This document shows positions 1-11,336 of a DNA stretch of 64,000 nucleotides, piece after piece. Source of the DNA: Pardosa pseudoannulata. Taxonomy: Eukaryota; Arthropoda; Arachnida; Araneae; Lycosidae. The stretch spans positions 20,289,426 to 20,353,425 of the forward strand of contig CM063504.1 of assembly GCA_032207245.1 (NCBI GenBank), written 5' to 3'. The notes beneath the pieces were generated by a model. That model did no database searches and was not told the origin of the DNA. It saw only the letters and a program-made list of their open reading frames with translations. The first letter of the stretch is position 1. Every line of letters begins with the position of its first letter. Position numbers and translations under genes: made by a program.

Positions 1-85
1 ATGTTTTGAATTCAGCGATGTACTGAGTACTAGATTACCCTTTACTTATAATATTTTAACAAATAATAATTTTAAAATTGACTTA

Positions 86-600
86 ATAGGCGTGTTAAAA
101 GTGCAGGTTGATATTAAAATCTTTTTTTCTATAGAATATGATTTTGACACGTACAAAATTAGAGTAAAAATGTTATGGACGAAACATATAAAATAGTTCT
201 TTACAAGTAAACAAATTGAGAAACGTGTTAACAAATTTTAAGAAATAAATTTTAAATTTTATACCTAGTATAAAAGCTATAACGAATATTATATTCAAAG
301 GAATGAAATGAACTACCATTTAAAAGTAATATTTTAATATTTAACAATGTAAAATATGACCCCGACAGACACGCTAATAGTACAGGTTGGTATTAAAATC
401 CTTTTCACTATATAAAACATTTTCATCTCGTATAGAGCTACAGGGGAAATTACTGAAACTAGTATGTGTAAGTTATAGCATACAAAAAATGTAATAGTCT
501 CTTAAAAATAAACAAACTGGAAAAAAGACATTTACAAGGAAAAAACATATCTTGGGTTTAATGCCACGTATTAGAGTGATTACAAATCTTATAATAAAAA
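86..600. repeat. diverged tandem duplication, unit about 275 bp
   Basis: Two successive AT-rich segments align loosely in the same order. Each has a CAGGTTGATATTAAAATC-like block, then a TAATAGT-rich block with an AAACAAA tract, then a block ending in TTATA. Divergence is high, so this is an old tandem duplication or a decayed repeat. No coding content was seen in either unit. Confidence 0.35.
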
Positions 601-611
601 AATGTACTTAC

Positions 612-684
612 TGTTTATTTGAATTTGCTGGGGAGTGTATACTTCTGGTGGTGTTTTTGCTGCTGTCGACGTTATACAGCCCAT
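612..684 (-). CDS. first coding exon of a protein starting Met-Gly-Cys (rest outside window)
   Basis: On the minus strand an ATG opens 24 codons reading MGCITSTAAKTPPEV and on to QIQIN. It then meets a strong donor (A|GTAAGT) in phase 1, so the gene continues to the left beyond base 1. The exon is richer in G+C than the AT-rich sequence on both sides, which supports coding. An N-terminal Met-Gly-Cys is the pattern of proteins that can be N-myristoylated on Gly2 and palmitoylated on Cys3, so a membrane-anchored cytoplasmic protein is likely; that is inference from the motif. The family is not recognised from 24 residues. Upstream on the same strand, at about 1.4-2.0 kb, a G+C-richer segment could be the promoter or 5' UTR. 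Confidence 0.45.
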
Positions 685-1439
685 GATGAGTCTCAAATTT
701 AGTACTTTGAAATTATTTCATTACTTTGGATGTTTACTGGCGATTATTATTGTTTCTGAAATGTATTTAAAGAAAAGTCTTTCAACTACTGAATGATAAC
801 ATGCTTTTCATATTGTACTGTTTCGATAAATTTGCTTGTTTGGTTTATTTTTTATTGCTCAGTTGAATGTCGAATTGTTTATATGATTCCTGAAGTTGTA
901 TATTACTTAAATAGTTCAAACAGTCTCTGGTATCTATCAATTTATTTTATTTTAAACTGTATGCGTTGAAGGACCTTATAACACTTGAGCAGAATAGTTT
1001 ATTTCTAATTCCAAAAGCATTTATATGAGCGAATGAAACATCGATTTAAAATCTGTCACAACAATATTTTATAGAAAAACAGTCAGTACTTGAAGTGTTT
1101 ACGTTAAGAATTTTCACATCAGTCAATACGTCGAAATAATCAAAACATATTACATATTAATTGCTTTAAAATAATTTCTAATTGATTTTAAAACACTTTA
1201 AAAAATTTACAATAACAAATAACAATATTCTGAACTAACAGTTCTAACGTCGATAGACATTAAAAATTTCCAATTTCTATGGTACATAAGTAAAAAATGA
1301 GTATTTCAAATGTAAATAAATTTTAAAAATATTTTTTTAAAAATATTATCATAATCTTTACAAACCATTTACTAAACAAGAAACTTATACACCCAAGACT
1401 TAAAAACTTTCCAACGTGTACGTACGAAAAATATCGAAA
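685..1439. other. AT-rich sequence, no feature seen
   Basis: This is presumably 5' UTR, intron or spacer of the minus-strand MGC gene. No reading frame, repeat or splice-bounded exon is supported. Confidence 0.3.
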
Positions 1440-1985
1440 AGCAAAAACTTTAGAGAAAAACCTGTGGAATCGATCTTTCAGCGATCCTCTACCGTGCCTA
1501 GCTTGATCAATTAACCTGTCGGTAATAACGGCGAAAGATTAATTTTATTCTTCGGTCTATTCAAATGATTTTGTTCACGCAATCATCTTTCGACGGAAGC
1601 TTTCCTGTTTTCATTCTGCCTCGCCGGCCGGCATCATTTGAAAGAAAGATGCGAATTAAATGCTTCGGTGGCGTGAAAAATCAATTCCTCCTTCCGAGCA
1701 TGTTGTCACACCGCAATTTCATTTGACATCAGTCTGTTGTTTTTAAGAAACTACGTGCATGAGACGAGTTTAAATACGTACTATCAACTAAATCCAATTA
1801 TTTCATACTAATGCTAATCTAGACTGGAAGCTTCAGCTCTCAGCTCCGATTTTTCAGTGGCATCCCGCTTAACAGTGTTTACTCGAATCCGGTCCCTCAG
1901 TTGCTAGGATACCTTTTGAGGAGGTCAATCAGGACTCTTTGGTTGCTACGCAACGAATGGCTAGGAACGTATCCTGGATAGTGAA
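1440..1985 (-). promoter_or_regulatory. possible promoter/5' region with RFX X-box-like palindrome
   Basis: This segment has clearly more G+C than its surroundings and lies 0.8-1.3 kb upstream of the MGC first exon. Near 1941-1953 it carries GTTGCTACGCAAC, which fits the split palindrome bound by RFX factors (the X-box). A half-site, GTTGCTAGG, sits about 40 bases before it. No TATA box was identified. The promoter role is inferred from composition, position and this motif only. Confidence 0.25.
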
Positions 1986-3044
1986 TTTCAAGTTCAAACT
2001 AGAATTGTGAATGCCGTCTTTACATATATTTGGCGTCTGTTGGCGAGAAATTTCAGAGTTTGTTTTTTTTTCTGCTGAATCCCTAGAAAAGCGCCAAAAA
2101 TTTTTATTCAGGTAAATTTAATCATTGGAAGTCGAAATGAAAGCAATTTCCTTTACTGATTCTGTGATTACCATTTTTTTTATAATATTCGAGAAAATAG
2201 CATTTTTGATTGAATTTTCAAACTAAATAATGTCTTGAAATTTTAAAATGAGTTAATTCTTTTCATAATTCCTTTTGTTAGTGAAGAATTTTAGAACTAG
2301 CTTTAAGAAGCAAAGAAAAAGACTTTTATGATAAAACGTTAGCATAAGTCATTTTTCTGTAGTTCTTAACAATTTTTTTCAATTGGAAAAATACGAACTT
2401 TTAAAAATATATTTGTTATGTAATGAATAGAAATTAGATTTTTAATTTTATTGTTAGTATAGTTGTTGTAAATACAGGAAGATCTATTTTACATCCGATT
2501 TCTGCTGTTAACATAATTACCCTGAATTCCGTTTTGTACAATAAACTCAGAATTTAAAAAATTTATTCTAAATTTAAGAAAAGGAACTTATCCTCCAAAC
2601 ACTTATGCAATTACGTCAAAAGAAAATTACACTACCAATTCATGTTCAATGATATGTAAAACTAACGATTAAATCCAATGGAGGATAAACAAGCTAAAAG
2701 AATCGCTGGATGAAAAAAAAGGTTAATTATACATACAAGCTTTATTATAATAATTGGAAGGAAGGAATGACGTAATGCAATTTTTGATTCCAATTACTTC
2801 CATTACTATTCATTCAAGATGTTTCCGCTCATTTTAATTTTGTGTGTTATTTTTTTATTCAACTGCATGACAAAAGAGTTTTAAATATTTGCAGAAGAAA
2901 AAATAAACCAATATTTAAAGCTGTCTATTTAATAATGTTAGAATCTACACCCTAATTTTTTCTTCGTGTATAAAAGAATAAAAAAGTGTTTATTGAAAAG
3001 AGAACCAAACGAGAAAAATAAAATTAGAGGAAAAATCGTCTGCC

Positions 3045-3045
<1 letters not shown>
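1986..3045. other. AT-rich spacer
   Basis: No coding island, inverted repeat or known element is visible before the microsatellite. Confidence 0.3.
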
Positions 3046-3123
<78 letters not shown>

Positions 3124-3128
3124 ATGTA

Positions 3129-3187
<59 letters not shown>

Positions 3188-3198
3188 GTGTGTGTGTA
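3046..3198. repeat. compound (CA)n-(TA)n-(TG)n microsatellite
   Basis: An (AC) run passes into a long (AT) run, a short TGTATG-type interruption, then another long (AT) run ending in GTGTGT. The small open frames made only of Thr-His, Tyr-Ile and Cys-Val repeats are artefacts of this array. Confidence 0.95.
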
Positions 3199-3435
3199 AT
3201 TAGACGGATTCTACGAGGAATGGTTGCAGTCATAGTTAAAGTGACACAGTTTTCGTCACAAAAAACCTGTATTCAGAGCATCGGAGGTTTCCCATATCTT
3301 TATAGGGTCAAACGGAGAGATCAGTTAACAGTAGAACTCGAAGTCAATATCTGCTTAAACATCTGGGTAAAATGTCTAGGTCGAAATCTGTGTAAAAACC
3401 CGTCTCCGATAGTGTGCCTCTCCTTTTTGTTCACA

Positions 3436-3604
3436 GCCGAACGATGGCCGATTGGTTAGGGTGCTGGTCTTCGGTTCCGGAGTTCGTGGGTTCGAAATCC
3501 ACTGTGGCATGGATGTTCACAGATCGGCTTTAAACTATAGGTCCCGGTTTCATTAGCCCTCGTGTTTCAAAAAAATAGACCGTAGCACTTTAAACCAAAC
3601 CAAA
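3436..3604 (+). mobile_element. tRNA-derived SINE, complete, with target-site duplication
   Basis: The head resembles a tRNA gene: box A-like TGGCCGATTGGTT, then box B-like GGTTCGAAATCC about 45 bases on. The tail contains CATTAGCCCTCGTGTT and an A-rich CCAAACCAAACC end. A 14-base near-perfect direct repeat flanks it (CCTTTTTGTTCACA before, CCTTTTTGTTCGCA after), as expected for LINE-driven insertion. This is the best-preserved plus-strand copy and serves as the reference for the other copies. Confidence 0.85.
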
Positions 3605-3618
3605 CCTTTTTGTTCGCA

Positions 3619-4033
3619 AATTTCTTAAATTGGTCGATGGGCACTATAAAGTTTTAATTAGTTAGACCCCTTTCCCCGAGGGCGGGAACTGTAGACCCAG
3701 TGGTCAGTTTAGGTTAAGGGTTAAAAAGGGGAAGCAAAGAGACGCGGGTTTTTTTGCCCTTGACTTTATTGAAAACCCCTGAGAATTTTCTCAGGCCTTA
3801 GTGAGGACTTTCGGCTATAAATTTAAGTCGGCATGTTTAAACACTCGGATTGCGGAAAGTTTCATGACAGTATATTCTTTAAGGGGCCGTCTTCGAGGTT
3901 TTATGGAAAACTTCTTCATTAGTTTACTGTCCCTTACACATACACACACACACACACATATACATATATACAAGCATATGTCAATAGTGCATTTAAATCT
4001 TACAAATTCAAATAAAGCTGGAATTGTATTAAA
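3619..4033. other. unassigned sequence with a short (AC)n run
   Basis: This is moderately G+C-rich non-coding sequence of unknown origin, probably old repeat. It holds an (AC)n/(AT)n tract near 3937-3970. No gene is supported. Confidence 0.3.
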
Positions 4034-4035
4034 TA

Positions 4036-5074
4036 CACTGTCTACCAATAAGTATTTGGACATCTGTGATAGAAAAGAAAATCTAACTTTATTCAAAATC
4101 AATAGTTGATAGAGCCTCTGAGAGAGGCAATTACAGCATGAACCCTCCGGGCATACTTTCCACAAGTCTTTGTATTACAGCTAGTGGTATTGTCTTCCAC
4201 TCGGCTTAGAGTAGACATACAAGTCCCTTCACCGATTTTGAACATGTCGTGCACCCCTTAATTCCGCGATCCAACTCGTTCCAAAGGTTCTCGATAGGCA
4301 TCGGCGTTGAGCTTACCATGAATGGAGATCAAGGGTCCCAGTCCATACCAGGAGAAACACCCCCAGACCATAATTCCATCTCTGCCGAACCTGACTGTTG
4401 GCACAATGCATTCTGGCAGCAGACGTTCTCCAGGCAGACGCCAGACCCAAACCCCGCCATTCAAACGGTAAAGGGTGAACCTTGATTCGTCGCTCCAAAG
4501 AACCCGTTTCCACTGATCTACGGTCCAATTTCGATGTGCTTTGCACCACATTAACCGAGCAGCGAGGTTGGACTTTGTGATCAAAGGCTTATGAGCAGCA
4601 GCACGACCATGAAAACCAAGCAGATGTGCTTCCTTACGGATGGTATTCATTGAAACAATACTCCCGGGTGCCTGTTGAAACTCCTCGCGGATGAGGGCCA
4701 TCGGTTGGGTGCGATTCTTCCAAATTTCTCTGGACAGCACTCGTTGGTCTCTATTTCCCAGTTCCGTTGGTCTGCCGATTCAGGGCACATTCCGGCAATC
4801 ACCGCTCACCTTCCACTTCTTAATCATTTAGGCCACTGTCGATTTTGGGTACTGCAGATCGCTAGATATGTCCCTTAAGGATCGGCCCCATTTGTGATAC
4901 CCAATAATTATATCTTTCTCGAAATCAGAGAGCTCCGAACTGCGCGGCATCGTGCATGCAACTAATGCCGATGCTGTTTCCTACACGATGTATACCTGCG
5001 GAGGTCGTGAGGTACCTCAAGACCGCAGATATCGTCATTTGCATCGGTGTCCAAATACTTATTGGTAGACAGTG
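4036..5074 (-). mobile_element. Tc1-like DNA transposon, both inverted repeats and TA duplication present
   Basis: Terminal inverted repeats start CACTGTCTACCAATAAGTAT and match over about 28 bases. A TA dinucleotide flanks each end, the signature of Tc1/mariner insertion. At about 1.04 kb it is shorter than a full Tc1 element (usually 1.3-1.7 kb), because part of the transposase gene is missing. It sits directly downstream of a short microsatellite. Confidence 0.9.
4089..4950 (-). pseudogene. Tc1-family transposase, internally deleted and interrupted
   Basis: The frame opens MPRSSELSDFEKD, the usual Tc1 N-terminus with a paired helix-turn-helix region. It shows two in-frame stops in that region. 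It is then intact over about 160 residues, including the first catalytic Asp in WSDESRF and the block [10 protein letters not shown]. Right after the GKLNADAY region it jumps to [13 protein letters not shown], so the segment with the second catalytic Asp and the PDLN block is lost by deletion. A further stop lies near the C-terminus. It cannot encode active transposase. Copies this decayed move only if a related element supplies the enzyme. Confidence 0.85.
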
Positions 5075-5076
5075 TA

Positions 5077-5837
5077 TATTCTTCCACGTCAACTTGTTTT
5101 ATCTCTTTCCACATTTAATAGAATCAATTGCTTCTCTCCTTGGGTTCAAAAATATGATACGAAACATTGTGGATGTGTTCTGCTTCTGCAGTAATCACAG
5201 TCAGGGTTAATATTAGAGAAGTAACAGAGTCTTGCTCTCAACACATCTTTCCAGTTTATCCTAACAATTATTAATCGGTATGAGATCCAGAGAGTGGATT
5301 GATCTGGACACGAAAGAAATTTATCAATCAATTTCATGGTTCATTACTTTGTTAGAAGAAGTCATACAATAATTGTAAACATCCAGTACAAATTGTAGGG
5401 TATCAAACTTTCATAATGACTTATGAGTATCAAAAAATCCCACTCATACAAACAATTGCCAGGGCCAACCATATTGGTTTCTGGCAGCCGATGCCAAGGT
5501 CGTAGAAGAAAATCGTGAGCCACTATACATTAGTATTAGAACTTGGTAACAGTAAAAGAATAGCTACTATTTAGATCATTATAAACGCTATTTAATATCG
5601 ATATATTTTGATTTTTTATCAATTCTATTAAAATGCTAGAATTCTACCCAACTTATCTACATTACTTTTGCAATATACATTTAGTTCAAAATTAACAAGA
5701 TTCTCTATCGAATTTAAAGGTAAGCCTACAAAGCAAACCACATGAAAATAGTTAAAAAAAACAATTATTCAAATTTTGTCCAAGGGTATGGAAAAGGACC
5801 TATGTCTTGTTACCAAGTATACATTATAATTTATCTG
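5077..5837. other. unassigned sequence
   Basis: A 63-codon minus-strand frame near 5337-5146 has a Cys-x2-Cys motif followed by His and Cys. It could be a shred of a LINE C-terminus but is too short to assign. The rest is AT-rich with nothing recognisable. Confidence 0.25.
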
Positions 5838-5985
5838 CAAACGGTTAAGGCTCTGCTCTCCGGTACCAAAGTTCGTGGGTTCGAATAACATTACTGTTAG
5901 TAGCTGTTCGGAAACAGCTTTAAGTAGTAGATTGTGTTTGCCACCATGTAGTAAAATATTAGACCTTAACTCTCCAAACCAACCG
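5838..5985 (+). mobile_element. SINE copy, degraded
   Basis: It matches the reference SINE through the box B region (GTTCGTGGGTTCGAATAAC), the AGCTGTTCGGAAACAGCTTT block and the CCAAACCAACC tail. The box A head is poorly preserved. Confidence 0.65.
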
Positions 5986-7917
5986 AGTAACATTTTATCT
6001 CATAATCAACTTTATTATCTATCTGAAACGTTTATCTACCTTTAATGCTATTGTTTCTTAATATTTGCAATTTGGTTAATATGTTTTTTTTTCTTAATTC
6101 TTTTCTTTAATGTTTCTGTAAAAAATAGTTCTAAATTATAAACATTATACAAAGATAATTTAGCTAAGCATTCAGTAAGTTCATTACTAACTTTGCTCTC
6201 ATGGCCTATACCCAGGCTATTTTAAACATTTCCCTCGATTAGTTATGAATTCTTGAAAGCATATCTCTCGCTATTTTACATGTCTCTACACATAGAAAAG
6301 AAATAACCCTTCATGTCACAGTATCCTTAATAGTCACTCTGAGGTTATAAAGAACATGTTAAATCATAAATTTTTGTATCCACCATTTCCAACATGAAGC
6401 AACTAAATTGGGATTTACCTGAATAAACATCTTACCTTCAGCAGTCAATTTCCCAATGATAACAAGTGTATTTGAATTTCATAATAACTATTGTAGCTTA
6501 TCCACCACAACGATATCTAATTACTGAGTAATAAAATTACATTTCAAATGAGTAATTAAGTTTCTAAATGGAAGTGATTATGCTTTATTTGGTCCTTTTA
6601 AGATTTTGACTCCTCACATACGAAGATTTGTAAAGTATTCATCTCAGAAGTCACATTTTATATTGACATCGACATTTTAAAAAACTCCAAACTTTAATAC
6701 GATAAGAATTTGGAAGATTTTTATTTCAGACGCACTTTGTTCTGCTTTTGACCATTCTTCGAAAAGAGAATATTTGACACAGTTCATACATACCTTTCCT
6801 TACTTATCATCTCTTCAATTGACAGAAAATACTTTTTTTTCTTATATCCCAAATTTTGATGATCTAACATAAATTCCCACGAAAACATCAATTTTCTCAT
6901 AAACAGAGTTATTTAATAATGTAGGCACTGAAAGCGTCCTAAATAATTTTTTTTTTACTATATCACTTATCATTTATTCATGTCCTATATCATTTATTCA
7001 CCCTTTTTTTCTTTTTCTTTTCTTATTTTTTTCAATGTGTGAAGCAATTGCCGTAAAAACATTAATCTCTCCAGTTCGCTACTTCTTGAAGACCATCCCT
7101 CCCTAAAATGGCTATAAAGCTATATAACAGCGGTAGGCAAGCACGGTGTGAAAAAGAGCCTTATTACGGCCTTATTTTATATACCTTATAAACAGCCACA
7201 TCCCATTTCCATATTATTAAATACTTAAATTCATTCTTAATTTAACCAAAATAGTACATAAAGGCTATATAAAATACACAGAAAAATAAATAATAATTAA
7301 AAGTGACAACTTTACAAAATAGCTGTTTCAAATCTTTATTGATGACGTTAAAGCATAATAAAAGTGTACTGATGAGATATAAATATTTAACTAAGTCCTT
7401 TAGTCCAGTCTTTAAATTTGGTTGAAAATTTGTTACAGCTGTTTGCAGATATTCTCTAAAATTAATGAACTATGAATGATATTTCAATTTTTCAAAACTC
7501 ATCGGGAAGTATAAAGTATCACACCAATAAGCTATACCAAAAACTGAAAGAAATTAGGCGCAAAAAGCTTTTTTTTAAGTATGAATACTTTTGATTTTGG
7601 TAACAGTTTCCAAAACTCAGTTATTGAAGTAGATGTGGGCTACATTTGTAATGCCTCTTTCATTTCTAATAATTTCTGTACCCAAACCACTTGCAATAAT
7701 AGTCTTGTAATATACAATATTATCGCAAATAAATGGATTTACAAAATGAACACGAGAGCAGCACTCGTAGAAGTGCCGTATTTTCTCATCGTTGCTACAA
7801 AATCACATCACTACTTCAATATTAGCTTTTTTTTTCTCAAGATGATTGTATTTTAGATCAGCCACTATGCTTCAGGTACCACACTCCCAAGAGGGTAGCA
7901 CTAGGGGGTATTACATT
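5986..7917. other. AT-rich spacer
   Basis: About 1.9 kb with many stops in all frames. The longest frame (91 codons near 7581-7856) is low-complexity and has no supporting splice or codon signal. No repeat family was recognised. Confidence 0.3.
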
Positions 7918-8650
7918 CAGGGGCGTACTAATGTCTAGGAAACCTAGGCCCGTGCCTAGGGCCCGTAATTTTTGGGGCCCGAAAATTAAGTTTTTAATTT
8001 TTATTTAACAGAAAAACGTGATATTCATAATTGTTGCTGAAACGTATCCAAATTATGCCGAATCGTTGATTTATAAAGCCGACAAGTGTGGACGAACGTT
8101 CCCGTGCTTATGCATTCATGCCTGCGAGAGTCGATGTGTGTAAATACGATCGAGCCCCGCACTTATCAAAACTATTAACAATAAATTAAAAAACAGTTTT
8201 TCATGATAGTAATGTTAGTGACTCTTTAATAAAGGAATTAAAATATTATGAACAAGATTTAAACCTAGCAGAACTGAAAAATAAAGTATTACAATTTAAG
8301 ACTTATAAGCAAAGAAAATATTATTTCGCCTGTATCCATGTAGTCATTTAATCAGGAAAATAATATTATTGCAACATTCCCTAATTTAAACATAATTCTT
8401 TGGATTTGTTTAACCCTTCCAATAAGCAATATAAGAGGTAAAACATAATTCTCAGTAATGGCCAGAATAAATTTTTTTTTAAGATCCACATTAGGCCAAC
8501 AAAAATTAAATAGTTTATCATTACTTTATGTAGGAAAAGAGTTATTAAATAATTCTATTAATTGTGGCAAACTAATTGATGAGTTTTCAGAATTAAAAGT
8601 GAGAAAAAAGGCAATATAACTAATCAATCTAGGGATAAATTTTTAAGTAT
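7918..8650 (+). mobile_element. hAT transposon remnant (left end plus dimerisation-domain relic)
   Basis: The left boundary is inferred from CAGGGGCGTACTAA, the type of end seen on hAT elements, followed by a self-complementary CCTAGG/GGGCCC block. Near 8353 a degenerate reading frame of the hAT C-terminal dimerisation domain begins. The right terminal repeat was not identified, so the end is approximate. Confidence 0.5.
8353..8619 (+). pseudogene. hAT transposase C-terminal dimerisation domain, broken
   Basis: In one frame the sequence reads NNIIATFPNLNIILWICLTL, PIS, then after one stop FSVMARIN, LRSTLGQQKLNSLSLLYV and IDEFSELKVRKKAI. This is the order of motifs in the C-terminal domain of hAT transposases of the ZMYM1-like kind (LTLPIS, FS.L.RIK..LRSTM.Q.RL..L..L). 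A TAA replaces a residue just before FSVMARIN. Upstream, KELKYYEQDLNLAELKN suggests a little more of the protein in a shifted frame. The catalytic core is absent. Confidence 0.7.
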
Positions 8651-8880
8651 TATTGTTTGTTTTAATAAATTATGTTTATTTAATTTTTGTACATGTATAT
8701 TATTTTTTCCTTTTTTTTCTTGGAATCCGATAATTAAATATACCATACTATATGCTTTAAAACCAAACTACCAAACGCAAAGTATGTGTCATGACTGATA
8801 AATAGTCTCGGAATAACAATGTTACCTAGGTCCGGCTTAGTCCACCATTGATTACATTTGATTAGTGCGAAGCATAAGAA

Positions 8881-8999
8881 CTTTTTGCTACATGAGGGCT
8901 CATTAGACAAGGGCCTATTGCTTAAAGTGTATTCCAATGGCTGCAATTAGCCCTCGTGTTGCAAAAAAGTAGACCGTAGTACTCCAAAACAAACAAACC
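8881..8999. mobile_element. two SINE 3' fragments joined head to head
   Basis: Bases 8881-8943 match the SINE 3' half in minus orientation (ATGAGGGCTCATTAGACAAG). From 8945 the sequence switches to the same 3' region in plus orientation (TTAGCCCTCGTGTTGCAAAA, AGACCGTAGTACTCC). This inverted arrangement is not produced by one normal insertion. Confidence 0.6.
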
Positions 9000-9188
9000 A
9001 ACGGTTGCAAAACATTTATTATACCAATAGGATTCAAATCCACGGACACAAGTACATAAATGAAACCTATATTATAATAATCTAGTTCATACAAGTATAT
9101 TTGGAAGTTACGGGGTAGTTAAATGTAATTTATTTATTTACTCAACCCGTTAACATTAATTACTTGATTTCATGTTTATTTACAACAG

Positions 9189-9281
9189 ATACTTGGAATA
9201 GAATTTCTGACAAACAATGATTTGGCAGAATTCGGAACAGCTCAAAAGTCGAGCGATAATGATGCCAACAATGGGAAGACG
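9189..9281 (+). CDS. candidate internal coding exon, 31 codons, phase 0-0
   Basis: An acceptor (TTTACAACAG) precedes 93 bases open in one frame only, reading ILGIEFLTNNDLAEF then TAQKSSDNDANNGKT. A GTCAGT donor follows. The amino-acid make-up is typical of protein-coding sequence, and the segment is richer in G+C than its surroundings. No family is recognised. The nearest plus-strand exon candidates lie 20 kb or more away, so if real this belongs to a gene with very long introns. The donor is only moderate, and a chance open stretch of this size cannot be excluded. Confidence 0.35.
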
Positions 9282-9879
9282 GTCAGTTTTTGACGCCAAC
9301 TCAACAATGGAAATAAGTGTGCCATATAATTAAACTGTTTTTGTTCAGTTTTAAAATCTTTTTATCTAACTTGATTTTTGGATTATAAATGATCAAAATA
9401 CATTTCTAGGATACTTTCATATCTTTTGTTAGCTTTTGAGCTTTTCTTTGTTCAGCGGTTTGTGAAAAGTAGGCGCATCTACATACGTAGAAGTTCAATA
9501 TGAAAAAATATCAAAATACTGCAGTATTAACAAAATTACTCAGTTGATACTATTATTTTTCACATATTACATTTTATATTCCGCTCCCAATTACAGATCT
9601 TATGAATTCACTACTTTAGTTGAAAATGATGCTAAATATAAGTAGTGCAATTTTATTCATGGCAATCGCGCGACGAGCAGTATTGTTTCCTTTAAATGCG
9701 TTAACAAACTAAAATTAGCTCTTATTTATCTATTTATATAGAGCATAGATATTGCTTATGGTCAAACGTCAAAAAATGAAGTTAGGTTTTCTAGAAAATG
9801 TAATTTATTTGCCATATATGAAGTTCTTTAATTTTAGGTATTTTTGTGTTTTTGAGTAGGGGAGGATGTAATAAGTAAG

Positions 9880-10430
9880 TAATGAATTTTTTCTTTAATT
9901 GATCGATGATATATACTGGCTGATTTTCGTCTTCGATAGATCGACAGCCCTGGGTGGGCGCTGGCATTCCCAAGAATTTTCCCCCAGGCCTCTTTTTTCT
10001 TGACCATGATCTTCCAGTTCAAAAACTCCTAAAGTGGCGAGATCCCTTTCTAGGCAGTAGACCCATTTAAGGTTGGGTCGGCCTCTAATTCGTGTTTCGA
10101 AGGGCTTGGCCAAAAGTCGAATGTCCCATGTTCCGATTCTCAGATCCTTAAAGAGTTTACCAGGTCGTCTCCTAAAGTTCGGCCCCGGTTTAATTTCTTG
10201 ATACTTCGTAACAAGGGTTTTTTACAGGGTGGAGTTGTTTGCACCACTCACAACCCCCAATCTGGAGGACCAGTCCCCTGATATAATTCCCAGGGACAGA
10301 GTACCTGGCTATACTCCCGGTCGCTGGGTGCTCATTTTAGTCGCCTCTTACGACATGCATGAGCTACATTGGAATATTAAACATTCTACATTGAGCTACA
10401 TTTTTTTCACCCCTAGCCACCACAGGGATG
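9880..10430 (-). mobile_element. internally deleted non-LTR retrotransposon derivative
   Basis: Read on the minus strand, the segment starts with a block containing GTCGTAAGAGGCGACTAAAA. It then reaches a stretch encoding LRIGTWDIRLL, resembling the start of an apurinic-type endonuclease domain (RIGTWNVR). This is followed at once by AKPFETRIRGRPNLKWV, ERDLATLG and, after a frameshift, NWKIMVKKKEAWGKILGNAS and AHPGLS, which resembles the very C-terminus of LINE proteins (RGRPNLRW...NW..LA..R..W...L..A.AHPGL). The endonuclease and reverse transcriptase bodies are missing between the two, so this looks like a short non-autonomous derivative. The LINE clade is uncertain. Confidence 0.5.
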
Positions 10431-11332
10431 ACTGGCTGATTTTGCTTCGATATAATGTATTAAACTAAACTTGTGTTATTCTATCATTTTTTAGTAGTCT
10501 TAACTAGTAGGTTAAACATGAGTTGGTTATTTCGGAGCACTGTGGCTGAACTTAGCGAAATAAAACCCTATTCTTATAATCTTTGGGCATTACCAGCCTC
10601 CTCACACTCACTTGGAACCTTTTATTGATGGCATTCATTATTAGATTAGCAGGTCTTTTTAGATAGACACAGAAGGAATCTTAAAAATTAAAAAGGAATT
10701 TCACATAAAAATTAGTCGGTCGGGCAATTATTTTCTTATTTAAGAATCTAACTACACTCCATTAACAACCTCATTAAAATGAGGGTGTCTCTAAGAATGA
10801 CATCAAATTGTCTAGCGCCAATTATTTCTTCGTAAAATGAAATGGTTTTAACAAATCTTCTCTAATATAAGTTTGGGAGAATTATGTATTATTATGACTG
10901 TCAAATGTATGAATTATATACGATTTTCATCCGCCCTGTAAAACAGATTTTGTTTTAAAACTTAGTTCAAATTTTACTCACGATGATTCAAACTGAAAAT
11001 AAACTGGAACAAAGTAATGTAAATCCGTCAGATACATTTAAAATAAAAACAGACAGCTTCGATTAATTCCAGATAAATTACTTTGAGCATGAAATTGATC
11101 AGTCTAACATTTTGCCTTTTCCTAAAAATTACACAAATCTTCACACTATCGTTGACCTGCTGTTGTGCGGTCTCAGATATCTTCCCTAAACATTTTCACC
11201 CCCTCTAAATTACAATTGATTCGTAACTTTCTCAGTACCTTCTTACGGTGAAGATCACTTACCAAGTTGCTAGCTAGTTAAGGGTCTAATCACAATGCAG
11301 CCTGTACATGTTGCAAAGGCAACACCTTCAGT
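10431..11332. other. AT-rich spacer
   Basis: No element is recognised. A short minus-strand stretch near 11120-11200 reads ISETAQQQVNDSVKI but has a poor acceptor and was not annotated as an exon. Confidence 0.25.
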
Positions 11333-11336
11333 TTAA

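Noticed and set aside
2966..3459. Several 70-115 codon frames over the CA/TA microsatellite
   Set aside because: They are made of dinucleotide-repeat translations and SINE sequence; no start, splice or domain support.
3436..3520. Possible functional tRNA genes at SINE heads
   Set aside because: Box A and B are present but the cloverleaf arms do not pair well and each head is followed by the SINE body, so these are SINE promoters, not tRNA genes.
5146..5337. 63-codon minus frame with CDYCRSRTHPQC
   Set aside because: Resembles the zinc-finger end of some LINE proteins but too short to assign.
10208..10370. Possible ribosomal RNA fragment (GTCGCCTCTTACGACA)
   Set aside because: The motif is common in non-coding parts of arthropod retroelements and no longer rRNA similarity surrounds it.
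11120..11205. Minus-strand coding-like stretch ISETAQQQVNDSVKI
   Set aside because: The preceding AG has no pyrimidine tract and the donor is poor.
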